59,458 nucleotides of DNA from Cellulomonas persica (GCF_007989825.1 NZ_BJUA01000018.1:1-59458); one strand, 5' to 3'; numbered from the stretch's first letter, positions 1 to 12,573 are shown. Notes: generated by a model not told the origin, from the letters alone. Made by a program: numbers and translations.

Positions 1-37
1 GACGGAGTCGGGTCGCACCGGTTCCGGCGACGCGCCG

Positions 38-1471
38 GTGCCGGTCGCCGAGCTGGGGCGGGTGCACCTCGTCGGCGTCGGCGGTGCGGGGATGTCCGCG
101 GTCGCGCTGCTGCTCGCCGCGCGCGGGCTCGAGGTGAGCGGCTCGGACGCCGCGGACGGGCCCGCGCTGCCCGGCCTGCGCGATGCGGGCGTCGCCGTGC
201 ACGTCGGCCACGACGCCGCCCTGGTCGAGGGCGTGGACACGCTCGTCGTCTCGTCCGCGGTGCGCGAGTCGAACGCCGAGCTCGCCGCCGCGCGCGCGGC
301 CGGGGTGCGCGTCCTGCACCGGTCGCAGGCGCTCGCGTCGCTCATGGCGGACCGCGACGGCGTGGCGGTGGCGGGAGCGCACGGCAAGACGACGACGTCG
401 GCGATGATCGCGACGGGGCTCCTGGCCGCGGGCGCGGACCCGTCCTTCGCGATCGGCGGCACCGTCCTGACGGCCGAGGGCTCGGTCGGCGGCGGGCGGC
501 AGGGCACGGGCCGCGCGTTCGTCGCGGAGGCCGACGAGTCCGACGGCTCGTTCCTCGCGTACGGCCCGCTCGTCTCGGTGGTGACCAACGTCGAGCCGGA
601 CCACCTCGACCACTACGGCACGCGCGATGCGTTCGAGGCCGCGTTCGTGGCGTTCGCGGGCCGCATCCGGTCCGGCGGGCTGCTCGTGGCGTGCGTCGAC
701 GACGAGGGCGCGCGCCGGCTCGTCGAGCGTGTGCGGGACGACCTCGCGGGACGCGGCGTCGAGGTGCGCACGTACGGGCGCTCGGCCGAGGCCGACGTGC
801 GCGTGGGTGAGCTCACCGCGTGCGACGGTGGCTGGACGTTCGAGGTCAGCACGGGCGAGGCGACCGCCGCGCCCACGACCGTCACGCTCGCGCTCCCGGG
901 CGCGCACAACGCACTCAACGCCGCCGCCGCCTGGACGGTCCTCGTGCGCCTCGGCGTGCCCGGACCGGACGCGGCGGCCGCGCTCGGCAGCTTCCGGGGA
1001 ACCGGTCGCCGCTTCGAGGACCGCGGCACCGCCGGCGGCGTGCGCGTGGTCGACGACTACGCGCACCACCCCACCGAGGTCGCCGCGCTCCTGCGTGCCG
1101 CGCGCAGCGTCGCCGGCGACGGGCGCGTGCTCGCGCTGTTCCAGCCGCACCTGTTCTCCCGGACGCGGACGTTCGCGCACGAGTTCGGCGCCGCGCTCGA
1201 CCTCGCCGACGTCGTCGTCGTCACCGACGTGTACGCGGCGCGGGAGGACCCCGACCCGTCCGTGACGGGTGCGCTCGTCGTCGACCGCGTGCCGACGGCG
1301 GGCCGGGCGACGTTCGTCGCGGACCGGTTCGACGCCGCACGCGCGATCGCCGACGCCGCTCGCCCGGGCGACCTGCTGCTCACGGTCGGCGCCGGTGATG
1401 TCACGGCGCTCGCGCCCACGATCCTCGAGCGGCTCGCCGCTCGCGCCGGCGACGGGGGACCGGCGCAGTGA
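38..1471 (+). CDS. murC: UDP-N-acetylmuramate--L-alanine ligase
   Basis: Cytoplasmic ATP-dependent ligase that adds L-alanine to UDP-MurNAc, the first step in building the peptidoglycan stem peptide. The N-terminal nucleotide-binding glycine motif (VGVGGAGMS) is at about residues 12-20, the ATP loop GAHGKTTT at about 112-119, and the Mur ligase C-terminal domain contains DDYAHHPTE at about 345. The reading frame is open upstream to the window edge, so the GTG at 38 may be internal and the true start may lie outside. About 477 residues is normal for the family. The stop overlaps the ftsQ start by four bases, the usual murC-ftsQ coupling. Confidence 0.96.
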   Translation: MPVAELGRVHLVGVGGAGMSAVALLLAARGLEVSGSDAADGPALPGLRDAGVAVHVGHDAALVEGVDTLVVSSAVRESNAELAAARAAGVRVLHRSQALASLMADRDGVAVAGAHGKTTTSAMIATGLLAAGADPSFAIGGTVLTAEGSVGGGRQGTGRAFVAEADESDGSFLAYGPLVSVVTNVEPDHLDHYGTRDAFEAAFVAFAGRIRSGGLLVACVDDEGARRLVERVRDDLAGRGVEVRTYGRSAEADVRVGELTACDGGWTFEVSTGEATAAPTTVTLALPGAHNALNAAAAWTVLVRLGVPGPDAAAALGSFRGTGRRFEDRGTAGGVRVVDDYAHHPTEVAALLRAARSVAGDGRVLALFQPHLFSRTRTFAHEFGAALDLADVVVVTDVYAAREDPDPSVTGALVVDRVPTAGRATFVADRFDAARAIADAARPGDLLLTVGAGDVTALAPTILERLAARAGDGGPAQ

Positions 1472-2667
1472 GCCCGTCGCGTCCGCCGCGGCCGCCGGCG
1501 CCCCGACCTCCCGCGCGTCCCCGCTCGGCGGCGCGCGGCGGCGGGGTGCGCCCGGTGGCCGGGGCGGACGGCGCGGGCGTCGAGCCCGAGGTCCCGGCGG
1601 CGAGGCGGCCGCGGACGGCCTCGTCGCGTCCCGTGGTCCCCCGCAGCGACGAACGCGCGGACGAGACCCCGCGGGGTGGCGGCGACCCGCCGGGGGCGGC
1701 GACGCCCCCGGGCGTCCGCACGCCGGCGAGCGCCGGCACGTCCGCCGGCGCCCGTACCCCCGCCAGCGCAGGTTCGGCCGCCAGCGCGAGCAGCCCTGCC
1801 AGCGCGAGATCGGCCGCGAGCCCCCGCACGCCGGCCAGCGCCGGGACGCCCGCCACCGCAGCGACCCCGGTGCTGCGACCCGTGCCGCCTCCGCCCGCGG
1901 TCTCGATCCGTGTTCCACCGGTGGTGTCGACCACGTCGGCCGCCCGGTTCGCCGAACGCGCCAAGGTGCGCCGGACGATCGCGCGGCGTCAGGCGATCTC
2001 GCTCGTCTCGGCGGGCCTGGCGGTGGTGGCGGTGGCCTGGGTGCTGCTGTGGTCGCCCGTGCTCGCGCTCGACCCCGACGAGCTCGCGATCGAGATCCAG
2101 GGCGCCGGCTCGGTCGTCGCGAGCGACCAGGTCCGTGAGGTCGTCGCGGAGCGCGACGGCACGCCGCTGCCGCGGCTCGACACCGGGGGGATCCGTCAGG
2201 ACGTCCTCGACGTGCCGGGTGTCCGTGAGGCGTCGGTCTCGCGCGACTGGCCGCACGGGCTGACGGTCACGATCGTCGCGCGTGAGCCCGTCGCCGCCGT
2301 TCCCGCGCAGGGCCGCTCGGGGTACACGCTGCTCGACGAGGAGGGCGTGCAGGTCGGCCACGTGCGCAAGGCGCCCGGGGAGCTGCCGGTCGTGGACGTG
2401 CCCGCGGGCCAGAAGCGCACGCTGCGCGCGGTGCTCGAGGTCGTGCACGAGCTGCCGGCCGAGCTCTCGGCCCAGGTCGCCTCGATCTCGGCGCGCACGC
2501 AGGACACGGTGTCGATGGAGCTGCGCGGGGGACTGCGCGTGGACTGGGGGAGCTCGTCGGACACGACGCTCAAGATCGCGGTCCTGACGACGCTGCTCGG
2601 CTCGGACGCCGTGAAGGGCGCGACGGTCGTCGACGTCTCGGCGCCGCGCATGCCCATCATCAAGTGA
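1468..2667 (+). CDS. ftsQ: Cell division protein FtsQ with long disordered N-terminus
   Basis: Bitopic divisome protein that links early and late division proteins. Residues 1 to about 170 are a cytoplasmic, predicted disordered Pro/Ala/Ser/Arg-rich region. Its second half is built from repeated units such as TPASAG and PASARSAAS. One membrane segment follows (about 176-199, ISLVSAGLAVVAVAWVLLW). A POTRA-like extracellular domain begins near 206 (LAIEIQGAGSVVASDQV), followed by the FtsQ/DivIB beta domain. GTG start overlaps the murC stop (GTGA). The length of 399 is above the usual 250-320 because of the N-terminal extension. The identity rests on position between murC and ftsZ plus topology. 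Confidence 0.93.
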   Translation: MSPSRPPRPPAPRPPARPRSAARGGGVRPVAGADGAGVEPEVPAARRPRTASSRPVVPRSDERADETPRGGGDPPGAATPPGVRTPASAGTSAGARTPASAGSAASASSPASARSAASPRTPASAGTPATAATPVLRPVPPPPAVSIRVPPVVSTTSAARFAERAKVRRTIARRQAISLVSAGLAVVAVAWVLLWSPVLALDPDELAIEIQGAGSVVASDQVREVVAERDGTPLPRLDTGGIRQDVLDVPGVREASVSRDWPHGLTVTIVAREPVAAVPAQGRSGYTLLDEEGVQVGHVRKAPGELPVVDVPAGQKRTLRAVLEVVHELPAELSAQVASISARTQDTVSMELRGGLRVDWGSSSDTTLKIAVLTTLLGSDAVKGATVVDVSAPRMPIIK

Positions 2668-2718
2668 CGCCGCGTGACGGGTGTGGGGAATCCGTGGCCC
2701 GACACGCGCGCGCGGTCG

Positions 2719-2747
2719 TTGATCCGCGCGGGGACGCGACCTAGCGT
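2719..2747 (+). promoter_or_regulatory. Candidate ftsZ promoter
   Basis: TTGATC at 2719-2724 and TAGCGT at 2742-2747 are separated by 17 bases, a housekeeping-sigma arrangement. Transcription would start near 2754, giving a leader of about 190 nt before ftsZ. Confidence 0.5.
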
Positions 2748-2779
2748 CACGCCCTGACAGCACACCTGACATAACTATA

Positions 2780-2796
2780 ACCCTCAAGTTGAGGGT
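2780..2796 (+). promoter_or_regulatory. 17-bp perfect palindrome in the ftsZ leader
   Basis: ACCCTCAA-G-TTGAGGGT is a perfect inverted repeat (8-1-8) in a locally AT-richer patch (2771-2810) within an otherwise GC-rich intergenic region. It lies about 26-42 nt after the predicted transcription start and 150 nt before ftsZ. It could be a protein operator or an RNA hairpin. A similar ACCCT/TTGAGGGT-type element upstream of ftsZ in other actinobacteria is my recollection and needs an alignment. Confidence 0.6.
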
Positions 2797-2947
2797 GAAG
2801 GTTTGAGCTCGTCCTCGCGGCGTGTCGCGGGGCGGACGTCGGACCGCAGGGGGACCGGGGCGCGACCACCGGGACCCGGCGGAGCGACACACGCCGGGCC
2901 CGCGCCCGACAGGCTCGCACGATCGGCACGAACGAGAGGCACCCACC

Positions 2948-4201
2948 GTGGCAGCTCCGCAGAACTACCTGGCGGTCATCAAGGTCGTCGGCATCGGCGG
3001 CGGCGGCGTCAACGCCGTGAACCGCATGATCGAGGTCGGCCTCAAGGGTGTCGAGTTCATCGCCGTCAACACCGACGCGCAGGCCCTGCTCATGTCCGAC
3101 GCCGACGTCAAGCTCGACGTCGGCCGCGAGCTCACGCGCGGTCTCGGCGCGGGTGCCGACCCCGAGGTCGGCAAGAAGGCGGCCGAGGACCACGCCGAGG
3201 AGATCGAGGACGTCCTGCGGGGCGCCGACATGGTCTTCGTCACCGCGGGCGAGGGCGGCGGCACGGGCACCGGCGGGGCGCCCGTCGTGGCGCGCATCGC
3301 GCGCTCGCTCGGCGCGCTGACGATCGGTGTCGTCACCCGGCCGTTCACGTTCGAGGGTCGCCGCCGTTCCGTGCAGGCAGACGCGGGCATCGACGCGCTG
3401 CGTGCCGAGGTCGACACGCTGATCGTCATCCCCAACGACCGCCTGCTGCAGATCTCGGACCGCTCGGTCTCGGTGCTCGACGCGTTCCACTCGGCGGACC
3501 AGGTGCTGCTGTCCGGCGTCCAGGGCATCACGGACCTCATCACGACGCCGGGCCTGATCAACCTCGACTTCGCGGACGTGAAGTCCGTCATGCAGGGCGC
3601 CGGCTCGGCGCTCATGGGCATCGGCTTCGCGCGCGGCGACGACCGTGCGGTGCAGGCTGCGGAGATGGCGATCAGCTCGCCGCTCCTCGAGGCCAGCATC
3701 GACGGCGCGCACGGCGTCCTGCTGTCGATCCAGGGTGGCTCGGACCTCGGGCTCTTCGAGATCAACGAGGCGGCCCGCCTGGTGCAGGAGGCCGCGCACT
3801 CCGAGGCCAACATCATCTTCGGTGCGGTCATCGACGACGCGCTGGGCGACGAGGTGCGCGTGACCGTGATCGCCGCGGGCTTCGACGGCGGCTCGCCGAC
3901 GGTCCGCCGTGACGCGCGTGCGCTCGGACAGGTCAGCGGGCAGGCGCCGCGTCAGGTCCCGCACGTCCCGGCTCCGCGCCCGGACGCGTCCGAGCCGGTG
4001 CCCGCGTTCGTGCCGTCCGCGGCCCCGGCACCCGCCCCGGCCGTGACGGCTGCGGTCCCCGAGGTCCCGGCGTTCCTGTCGACGCAGGCCGAGCCGACGC
4101 CCGTGACGGGCGCGCTCGAGGTGCCGCGCATCTTCACCGAGGGCGAGCCGCGTCGCGAGCGTGAGCGCGAGGAGCTCGACGTCCCCGACTTCCTCAAGTG
4201 A
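2948..4201 (+). CDS. ftsZ: Cell division GTPase FtsZ
   Basis: Tubulin-like GTPase that polymerises into the Z ring at midcell. The GTG at 2948 is chosen because it follows AGAGG (2935-2939) at good spacing and gives the family N-terminus [19 protein letters not shown]. The frame is open further upstream but that part has no FtsZ character. The tubulin signature [10 protein letters not shown] is near residues 104-113 and the T7-loop region near 205 ([13 protein letters not shown]). A disordered Pro/Ala linker covers about 325-405, and the C-terminal interaction peptide ends LDVPDFLK, which binds partners such as SepF. 417 residues. The stop overlaps the pgeF start. Confidence 0.98.
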   Translation: MAAPQNYLAVIKVVGIGGGGVNAVNRMIEVGLKGVEFIAVNTDAQALLMSDADVKLDVGRELTRGLGAGADPEVGKKAAEDHAEEIEDVLRGADMVFVTAGEGGGTGTGGAPVVARIARSLGALTIGVVTRPFTFEGRRRSVQADAGIDALRAEVDTLIVIPNDRLLQISDRSVSVLDAFHSADQVLLSGVQGITDLITTPGLINLDFADVKSVMQGAGSALMGIGFARGDDRAVQAAEMAISSPLLEASIDGAHGVLLSIQGGSDLGLFEINEAARLVQEAAHSEANIIFGAVIDDALGDEVRVTVIAAGFDGGSPTVRRDARALGQVSGQAPRQVPHVPAPRPDASEPVPAFVPSAAPAPAPAVTAAVPEVPAFLSTQAEPTPVTGALEVPRIFTEGEPRREREREELDVPDFLK

Positions 4202-4959
4202 CGTCCCGCACCGGGGCCGAGATCCAGCTCGACGAGGTCGATCTCGGCCCCGGCGTCGTCGCGGGCTTCACGGACCGGCGTGGCGGCGTGAGCGCGATCC
4301 CGTACGCGTCGCTGAACCTCGGCGCGCACGTCGGGGACGACCCCCGCGCGGTGGCGACGAACCGCGACCGCCTCGCGACGCACCTGGCGGTGCGGGTGGC
4401 GTTCGCCGACCAGGTGCACGGCACGCACGTGGTCGAGGTCGCCGGCGCGGACGCGCTGCCCGACGACGTGCTCGCACCGGTCGGCACGGGCGACGCGCTC
4501 GTCACGAGCGCGGACGACGTCGCGCTCGGCGTGCTCGTCGCGGACTGCGTGCCGGTCCTGCTCGCCGACCCCGAGGCGCGTGTGGTCGCCGTCGCGCACG
4601 CGGGCCGGCGGGGACTGCTCGACGGGGTCGTCCAGGCGGCGCTCGACGCGATGGTCGCGCGCGGGGCCGTCGCCGGGCGCGTGCGGGCCGCGATCGGCCC
4701 CGCGGTCGCGGGTGCGTCGTACGAGGTCCCCACCGCGCTGCGGGACGAGGTCGCGGCGGTCGTGCCGGCCACGGCTGCGACGACGGCGTGGGGGACCCCC
4801 GCGCTCGACCTGCCTGCGGGTGTCGAGGCCGTGCTGCGCTCGGCCGGCGTGTCGCACGTCGTCCGCTCCGTACGCGACACGCGTGACGAGGAGGACCTGT
4901 TCTCGTACCGACGCGAGCAGCGCACGGGACGCTTCGCGGGCGTCGTGCGCCTGGTCTGA
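4198..4959 (+). CDS. pgeF: PgeF/YlmD-family multicopper-oxidase-like purine nucleoside enzyme
   Basis: Member of the YfiH/YlmD (Cu-oxidase_4) family. Members have been described as peptidoglycan editing factor and as purine nucleoside phosphorylase/adenosine deaminase enzymes. Putative metal ligands are the His in QVHGTHV, the Cys in VADCVPVLL and the His in AHAGRRG. The later GPxxxGxxYE motif appears as [11 protein letters not shown], without the cysteine often found there. GTG start overlaps the ftsZ stop by four bases, so translation is probably coupled. 253 residues, normal length. Confidence 0.88.
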   Translation: MTSRTGAEIQLDEVDLGPGVVAGFTDRRGGVSAIPYASLNLGAHVGDDPRAVATNRDRLATHLAVRVAFADQVHGTHVVEVAGADALPDDVLAPVGTGDALVTSADDVALGVLVADCVPVLLADPEARVVAVAHAGRRGLLDGVVQAALDAMVARGAVAGRVRAAIGPAVAGASYEVPTALRDEVAAVVPATAATTAWGTPALDLPAGVEAVLRSAGVSHVVRSVRDTRDEEDLFSYRREQRTGRFAGVVRLV

Positions 4960-5173
4960 CCGGACCCCGACGGCAACCGGCGGCCGCGGCGGCTGTGCAG
5001 ATCCACTCTTGACACGGCGTCGAAACGGCGTGTCGCGCCGAGAGGGATCCGAACCGCGTTGCTAGCGTGACCAGCGGATAAGACGGGCCTGCGACACCAG
5101 GCCGCAGTGACGGGCTGCGGCGTCGCAGGTTCGACGAGCTGGTCCGGACGACGTCCGGGGGAGGAGCGGGGCC

Positions 5174-5647
5174 ATGGCCGGAGCGCTGCGCAAGACGATG
5201 CTGTACCTGGGCCTGGCCGACGAGCACGCCGAGAACGGCGAGTACCTCGACGAGTACGAGGGGACGGACGCGGCCATGGAGCACGAGGAGCACGAGGCGC
5301 AGGTCACGCCGTTCCGGCCGACGCGCGTCGCCGCCGTCGAGCAGCCCGCGCCGGCAGGCGAGCTGCGGCGCATCACCACGATCCACCCGCGCTCGTACAA
5401 CGACGCGCGCCGGATCGGTGAGGCGTTCCGTGAGGGCACGCCGGTGATCATGAACCTCACCGACATGGACGACGCCGACGCCAAGCGCCTCGTCGACTTC
5501 TCGGCGGGCCTGATCTTCGGGCTGCACGGGGCGATCGAGCGCGTCACGAACAAGGTGTTCCTGCTGTCGCCCGCGCACGTCGAGGTCTCGGGCGGGGAGA
5601 CGCCGAGCGCCGGCGGCAGCCGCCCGGGCTTCTACAACCAGAGCTGA
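5174..5647 (+). CDS. sepF: Cell division protein SepF
   Basis: Cytoplasmic protein that tethers FtsZ to the membrane in Gram-positive bacteria and is essential in actinobacteria, which lack FtsA. The N-terminal amphipathic membrane-binding stretch is [15 protein letters not shown]. An acidic linker follows, then the SepF/YlmF fold at about 65-140 with [17 protein letters not shown] and [20 protein letters not shown]. The ATG follows a GGGGGAGGAG ribosome site. 157 residues. A 214-bp gap separates it from pgeF, where yggS is often found. It is followed after 3 bp by yggT. Confidence 0.95.
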   Translation: MAGALRKTMLYLGLADEHAENGEYLDEYEGTDAAMEHEEHEAQVTPFRPTRVAAVEQPAPAGELRRITTIHPRSYNDARRIGEAFREGTPVIMNLTDMDDADAKRLVDFSAGLIFGLHGAIERVTNKVFLLSPAHVEVSGGETPSAGGSRPGFYNQS

Positions 5648-5650
5648 CGC

Positions 5651-5947
5651 GTGGCTCTCGTCCTGCAGCTGCTGACGTTCGTCGTCTTCGTCTTCTTCCT
5701 GTTCCTGCTCACGCGCCTGGTCCTCGACTGGGTCATGTTCTTCGCGCGCGAGTGGCGCCCGCGCGGCGTCGTGCTCGTCGTCGCGGAGGCCACGTACACC
5801 GTGACCGACCCGCCGTTGCGCGCCCTGCGTCGCGTGCTGCCACCGCTCGCGATCGGTCCCGTGCGGCTGGACCTGGCTTTCCTGCTGCTCTTCTTCGCGT
5901 GCACGTTCCTGCTGTCCGTGCTGCCGAGCATCGCGGCCCGGCTCTAG
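5651..5947 (+). CDS. YggT family membrane protein
   Basis: Small integral membrane protein with two hydrophobic segments (about residues 2-28 and 73-95) separated by a cytoplasmic loop with DPPLRALRRVLPPL, the hallmark of the YggT/YlmG family. It lies between sepF and divIVA as in many Gram-positives. The family is implicated in division-site or envelope organisation, but its biochemical role is unclear. GTG start lies three bases after the sepF stop, so it is probably co-transcribed and coupled. 98 residues is typical. Confidence 0.9.
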   Translation: MALVLQLLTFVVFVFFLFLLTRLVLDWVMFFAREWRPRGVVLVVAEATYTVTDPPLRALRRVLPPLAIGPVRLDLAFLLLFFACTFLLSVLPSIAARL

Positions 5948-6072
5948 GTTGCGTCCGCGCGCGTGACGGCTGCCGTCGCCGCCGGGCGTTGTCCGCTACG
6001 GTGGCCGAGGTGGGCGCGTGAGAGCCGACCACTGCAACACCTACCCCGCACTACCCGAACGAGGTGACGACG

Positions 6073-6741
6073 ATGGCACTGCTGACCGCAGACGACGTCC
6101 TGAACAAGAAGTTCCAGGCGACGAAGTTCCGTGAGGGCTACGACCAGGACGAGGTCGACGACTTCCTCGACGAGGTCGTCAACACGCTTCGCGACCTCCA
6201 GGGTGAGAACGAGGACCTCAAGACCAAGCTCGCGGCCGCCGAGCGGCGCATCGCCGAGCTGAGCCGCGCCGGTGCGCAGCAGTCCGTCGCCGCGCCTGTC
6301 GCGCCGCCCAAGCCCGAGCCGGTGCCCGAGCCCGTCGTGGCCGCCCCCGCGCCCGTCGCGCCCGCCGTGTCCGCGGCGCCCGCCCGCACGAGCGAGCCGG
6401 AGTCGGCGACCGGCATGCTGCAGCTCGCGCAGAAGCTGCACGACGACTACGTGCGCAGCGGCCAGGAGGAGTCGGAGCGGCTCGTCGGCGAGGCCAAGGC
6501 GCAGGCGAACCGGATCGTCCGCGAGGCGGAGGAGACGTCGCAGCGCACGCTCGGCCAGCTCGAGCAGGAGCGGTCGCTCCTCGAGCGCAAGATCGACGAG
6601 CTGCGCGTGTTCGAGCGCGACTACCGCACGCGCCTCAAGAGCTACCTCGAGAACCTGCTCGGCGACCTCGACAACCGCGGCAACGCCCTGCCGCCGCGTT
6701 CGTCGCAGGCCCAGCCGGTCGGCGAGGGGCACAACCTGTAG
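6073..6741 (+). CDS. divIVA: DivIVA/Wag31 polar growth scaffold
   Basis: Coiled-coil cytoskeletal protein that binds negatively curved membrane and directs polar growth or septum placement in actinobacteria. The N-terminal DivIVA domain begins ALLTADDVLNKKF and includes REGYDQDEVDDFLDEVV. A Pro/Ala/Val linker (about 78-115) and a long C-terminal coiled coil (about 120-205) follow. The ATG at 6073 matches the conserved family start; an in-frame GTG nine bases upstream is possible but would overlap the ribosome site GAGG. 222 residues. Confidence 0.96.
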   Translation: MALLTADDVLNKKFQATKFREGYDQDEVDDFLDEVVNTLRDLQGENEDLKTKLAAAERRIAELSRAGAQQSVAAPVAPPKPEPVPEPVVAAPAPVAPAVSAAPARTSEPESATGMLQLAQKLHDDYVRSGQEESERLVGEAKAQANRIVREAEETSQRTLGQLEQERSLLERKIDELRVFERDYRTRLKSYLENLLGDLDNRGNALPPRSSQAQPVGEGHNL

Positions 6742-6840
6742 GTCACCTGATCGCATCCGCCCGCGACACGCGGGCGACCCGCTGGCACGAGCGGGCGGCA
6801 GCCGGGGTACTGCCGCCGTTCACGCTGGTCAGCGCCACGG

Positions 6841-6864
6841 CACGCCGGGTTTTCACCCGGCGTG
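6841..6864 (+). terminator. Hairpin terminator after divIVA
   Basis: A perfect 10-bp stem CACGCCGGGT / ACCCGGCGTG closes a TTTC loop and is followed by TCGTGTTGTG rather than a clean T-run. It ends the ftsQ-to-divIVA region just before the next promoter. A smaller hairpin (CCCGCT...AGCGGG, about 6778-6795) lies upstream. Confidence 0.7.
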
Positions 6865-6869
6865 TCGTG

Positions 6870-6898
6870 TTGTGCGTGACCGTATGCACGTCTACAGT
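6870..6898 (+). promoter_or_regulatory. Candidate promoter for the DksA/TraR gene
   Basis: TTGTGC at 6870-6875 and TACAGT at 6893-6898 are separated by exactly 17 bases. Transcription would begin around 6905, about 25 nt before the GTG start. Confidence 0.55.
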
Positions 6899-6928
6899 CA
6901 CGTGACTTCACAGACAGGGGGGCCGACC

Positions 6929-7390
6929 GTGGCACACGACTCGCTCAGCACCACCGTCGTCGTTCCCGACGACGCGAAGGAGCTCGCGCGCCTCGCGAAG
7001 CTCTTCCCGGTCCGCGACGGCGAGACGGCCTGGACGGCCCGCGAGGTGCGGGACGTCGCCGACGAGCTCGCGGCGGACGTCGACCGCCTGTCGCAGGAGC
7101 TGGCCTCTGCCGACGCCGAGCTGTCCGACCTCCTGCGCAACTCGGGGGACGGCGCGGGCGACGACCAGGCCGACTCGGGCTCGTCCGCGCTCGAGCGCGA
7201 GCAGGAGCTCACGCTCGTGAACAACACGCGCGACATGCTCGGCCAGACGCAGCACGCGCTCGCGCGGATCAGCGCCGGCACGTTCGCGACCTGCGAGTCG
7301 TGCGGCAAGGCGATCGGGAAGGCGCGTCTGCAGGCGTTCCCGCGCGCGACGCTGTGCGTGGAGTGCAAGCAGCGCGAGGAGCGTCGCTGA
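6929..7390 (+). CDS. TraR/DksA-type C4 zinc-finger protein
   Basis: The N-terminal 60 residues are helical and acidic (LARLFPVRDGETAW is characteristic of actinobacterial members). They are followed by a coiled-coil hairpin and a C-terminal four-cysteine zinc finger with spacing C-x2-C-x17-C-x2-C (CESC ... CVEC). DksA/TraR proteins bind the RNA polymerase secondary channel, but this divergent actinobacterial group is uncharacterised and the role is inferred from the fold. The GTG follows a run of six G (CAGGGGGG, 6915-6922). 153 residues. It ends 44 bp before lspA. Confidence 0.85.
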   Translation: MAHDSLSTTVVVPDDAKELARLAKLFPVRDGETAWTAREVRDVADELAADVDRLSQELASADAELSDLLRNSGDGAGDDQADSGSSALEREQELTLVNNTRDMLGQTQHALARISAGTFATCESCGKAIGKARLQAFPRATLCVECKQREERR

Positions 7391-7422
7391 CGAGCCTCGG
7401 CGTCTCGTCGCGAACGCGCCCG

Positions 7423-7428
7423 TAGACT
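7423..7428 (+). promoter_or_regulatory. -10 element of a leaderless lspA transcript
   Basis: TAGACT is followed by six bases and then the GTG start of lspA, so transcription should start at or within a base of the start codon. Confidence 0.55.
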
Positions 7429-7434
7429 CCTGCG

Positions 7435-8040
7435 GTGCCTTCCTACCTCCCCGACGGGGACCCGACGCTCGACGTCGCAGCAGCCGCGCCCGACGAGCTG
7501 ACGTCGCAGGAGCGCCGTCGTCGGCGGCTCGTCGGGCTGCTCGTCGTGATCGCGGCCGGTGTCCTGGCGGTCGACCAGCTCAGCAAGGCCTGGGCGATCG
7601 CGACGCTGGACGGCGCGCGCCGCGAGCTCGTGGGCGACCTCCTCGGGCTGCAGCTCGTCTTCAACCCCGGTGCGGCGCTGTCGATCGCCACGGGCATGAC
7701 GTGGGTGCTCACGCTCGTGGCCGCCGCGGTCGTCGTGGTGCTCGTGCGGGTCGCGCGACGTCTCGGGTCCACGATGTGGGCGGTCGCGCTCGGGCTGCTG
7801 CTGGGCGGCGCGCTCGGCAACCTCGTCGACCGGCTCGTCCGGGAGCCTGGCTTCCCGAGCGGGCACGTCATCGACTTCATCGCGTACCTCGACTGGTTCG
7901 TGGGCAACGTCGCCGACATCGCGATCGTGGTCGCCGCGGGGCTCGTCGTGCTGCTCGTCGCGCGGGGCATCGGGGTGGACGGCACGCGCGAACGTGACCG
8001 CGCCGTGCCTCCCGTCGAGGACGGGGGCGCCCGTGGCTGA
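7435..8040 (+). CDS. lspA: Lipoprotein signal peptidase
   Basis: Membrane aspartyl protease (signal peptidase II) that removes signal peptides from diacylglyceryl-modified prolipoproteins. Four hydrophobic segments are visible. The catalytic aspartates are D132 in GNLVDRL and D161 in [10 protein letters not shown], with the conserved FNPGAALS near 75. A polar 37-residue N-terminal extension precedes the first membrane helix, common in actinobacteria. The last codons overlap the start of the pseudouridine synthase gene. 201 residues. Confidence 0.95.
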   Translation: MPSYLPDGDPTLDVAAAAPDELTSQERRRRRLVGLLVVIAAGVLAVDQLSKAWAIATLDGARRELVGDLLGLQLVFNPGAALSIATGMTWVLTLVAAAVVVVLVRVARRLGSTMWAVALGLLLGGALGNLVDRLVREPGFPSGHVIDFIAYLDWFVGNVADIAIVVAAGLVVLLVARGIGVDGTRERDRAVPPVEDGGARG

Positions 8041-8968
8041 CGTGCGCAGCCTGCCCGTGCCGGACGGCCTCGCGGGCGAGCGCGTGGACGCCGGCCTGTC
8101 GCGGCTCCTGGGGCTGTCGCGCACGCGCGCCGCGGAGATCGCCGAGGCGGGCGGCGTGCTCGTCGACGGCCGCAGCGTGGGCAAGTCCGACCGGCTCCCG
8201 GCCGGCGCGTGGCTCGAGGTCGAGATCCCGTCGGCCGCGCCCGCCCCGGTCGAGGTCGTGCCCGAACCCGTGCCCGGCATGGGCATCGTGTACGACGACG
8301 ACGACGTGGTCGTGGTCGACAAGCCGGTGGGCGTCGCGGCGCACCCGTCGCCGGGCTGGACGGGTCCGACGGTCGTCGGCGCGCTGGCCGCGGCGGGCTA
8401 CCGCATCTCGACGTCGGGGGCCGCCGAGCGCCAGGGTGTGGTGCACCGGCTCGACGTGGGCACGAGCGGGCTCATGGTCGTCGCGAAGAGCGAGCACGCC
8501 TACACGGTGCTCAAGCGCGCGTTCAAGGAGCGCACGGTCGAGAAGGTCTACCACGCGCTCGTGCAGGGCCACCCGGAGCCGACCACGGGCACGATCGACG
8601 CGCCGATCGGGCGCCACCCGAGCCACGACTGGAAGTTCGCGGTCACCGCGAGCGGCAAGCCGTCGGTCACGCACTACGAGCTGCTCGAGGCGTTCCCCGC
8701 AGCGTCGCTCGTCGAGGTGCATCTCGAGACGGGCCGCACGCACCAGATCCGCGTGCACTTCTCGGCGCTGCGGCACCCGTGCGTGGGGGACCTCACGTAC
8801 GGCGCCGACCCCGCGCTCGCGCAGCGCGTGGGGCTCGAGCGGCAGTGGCTGCACGCCGTCCGCCTGGGCTTCGAGCACCCCGGGACGCGTGAGTGGCTCG
8901 AGGTCGAGAGCCGGTACCCCGACGACCTGCAGCACGCGCTCGACGTGATCTCCGCCGGCTACCGCTGA
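8033..8968 (+). CDS. RluA/RluD-family pseudouridine synthase
   Basis: Converts uridine to pseudouridine in structured RNA, probably 23S rRNA by homology to RluD. The N-terminal S4 RNA-binding domain covers about residues 12-70 ([20 protein letters not shown]). The catalytic domain has [15 protein letters not shown] with the catalytic aspartate at 141, and the family motif [10 protein letters not shown] near 236. GTG at 8033 overlaps lspA by eight bases. An in-frame start further upstream would lie deep inside lspA. lspA-rluD pairing is common. 311 residues. Confidence 0.93.
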   Translation: MADVRSLPVPDGLAGERVDAGLSRLLGLSRTRAAEIAEAGGVLVDGRSVGKSDRLPAGAWLEVEIPSAAPAPVEVVPEPVPGMGIVYDDDDVVVVDKPVGVAAHPSPGWTGPTVVGALAAAGYRISTSGAAERQGVVHRLDVGTSGLMVVAKSEHAYTVLKRAFKERTVEKVYHALVQGHPEPTTGTIDAPIGRHPSHDWKFAVTASGKPSVTHYELLEAFPAASLVEVHLETGRTHQIRVHFSALRHPCVGDLTYGADPALAQRVGLERQWLHAVRLGFEHPGTREWLEVESRYPDDLQHALDVISAGYR

Positions 8969-8997
8969 GTCTGGCCGGGGGTGTCCCCGGCGCCGCC

Positions 8998-9003
8998 TAG
9001 ACT
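8998..9003 (+). promoter_or_regulatory. -10 element of a leaderless dnaE transcript
   Basis: TAGACT, six bases, then GTG of dnaE, the same hexamer and spacing as at lspA. A small GC hairpin (8974-8991) lies just upstream and may end the lspA-rluD transcript. Confidence 0.55.
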
Positions 9004-9009
9004 CGCTCC

Positions 9010-12573
<3,564 letters not shown>

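Noticed and set aside
1700..1860. Repeats in the ftsQ 5' region as a non-coding repeat element
   Set aside because: They are in frame, follow codon periodicity and encode the disordered arm of FtsQ.
5009..5068. TTGACA at 5009 with TAGCGT at 5063 as a sepF promoter
   Set aside because: The spacing is 48 bases, far from 16-18, and no good partner for either hexamer is visible.
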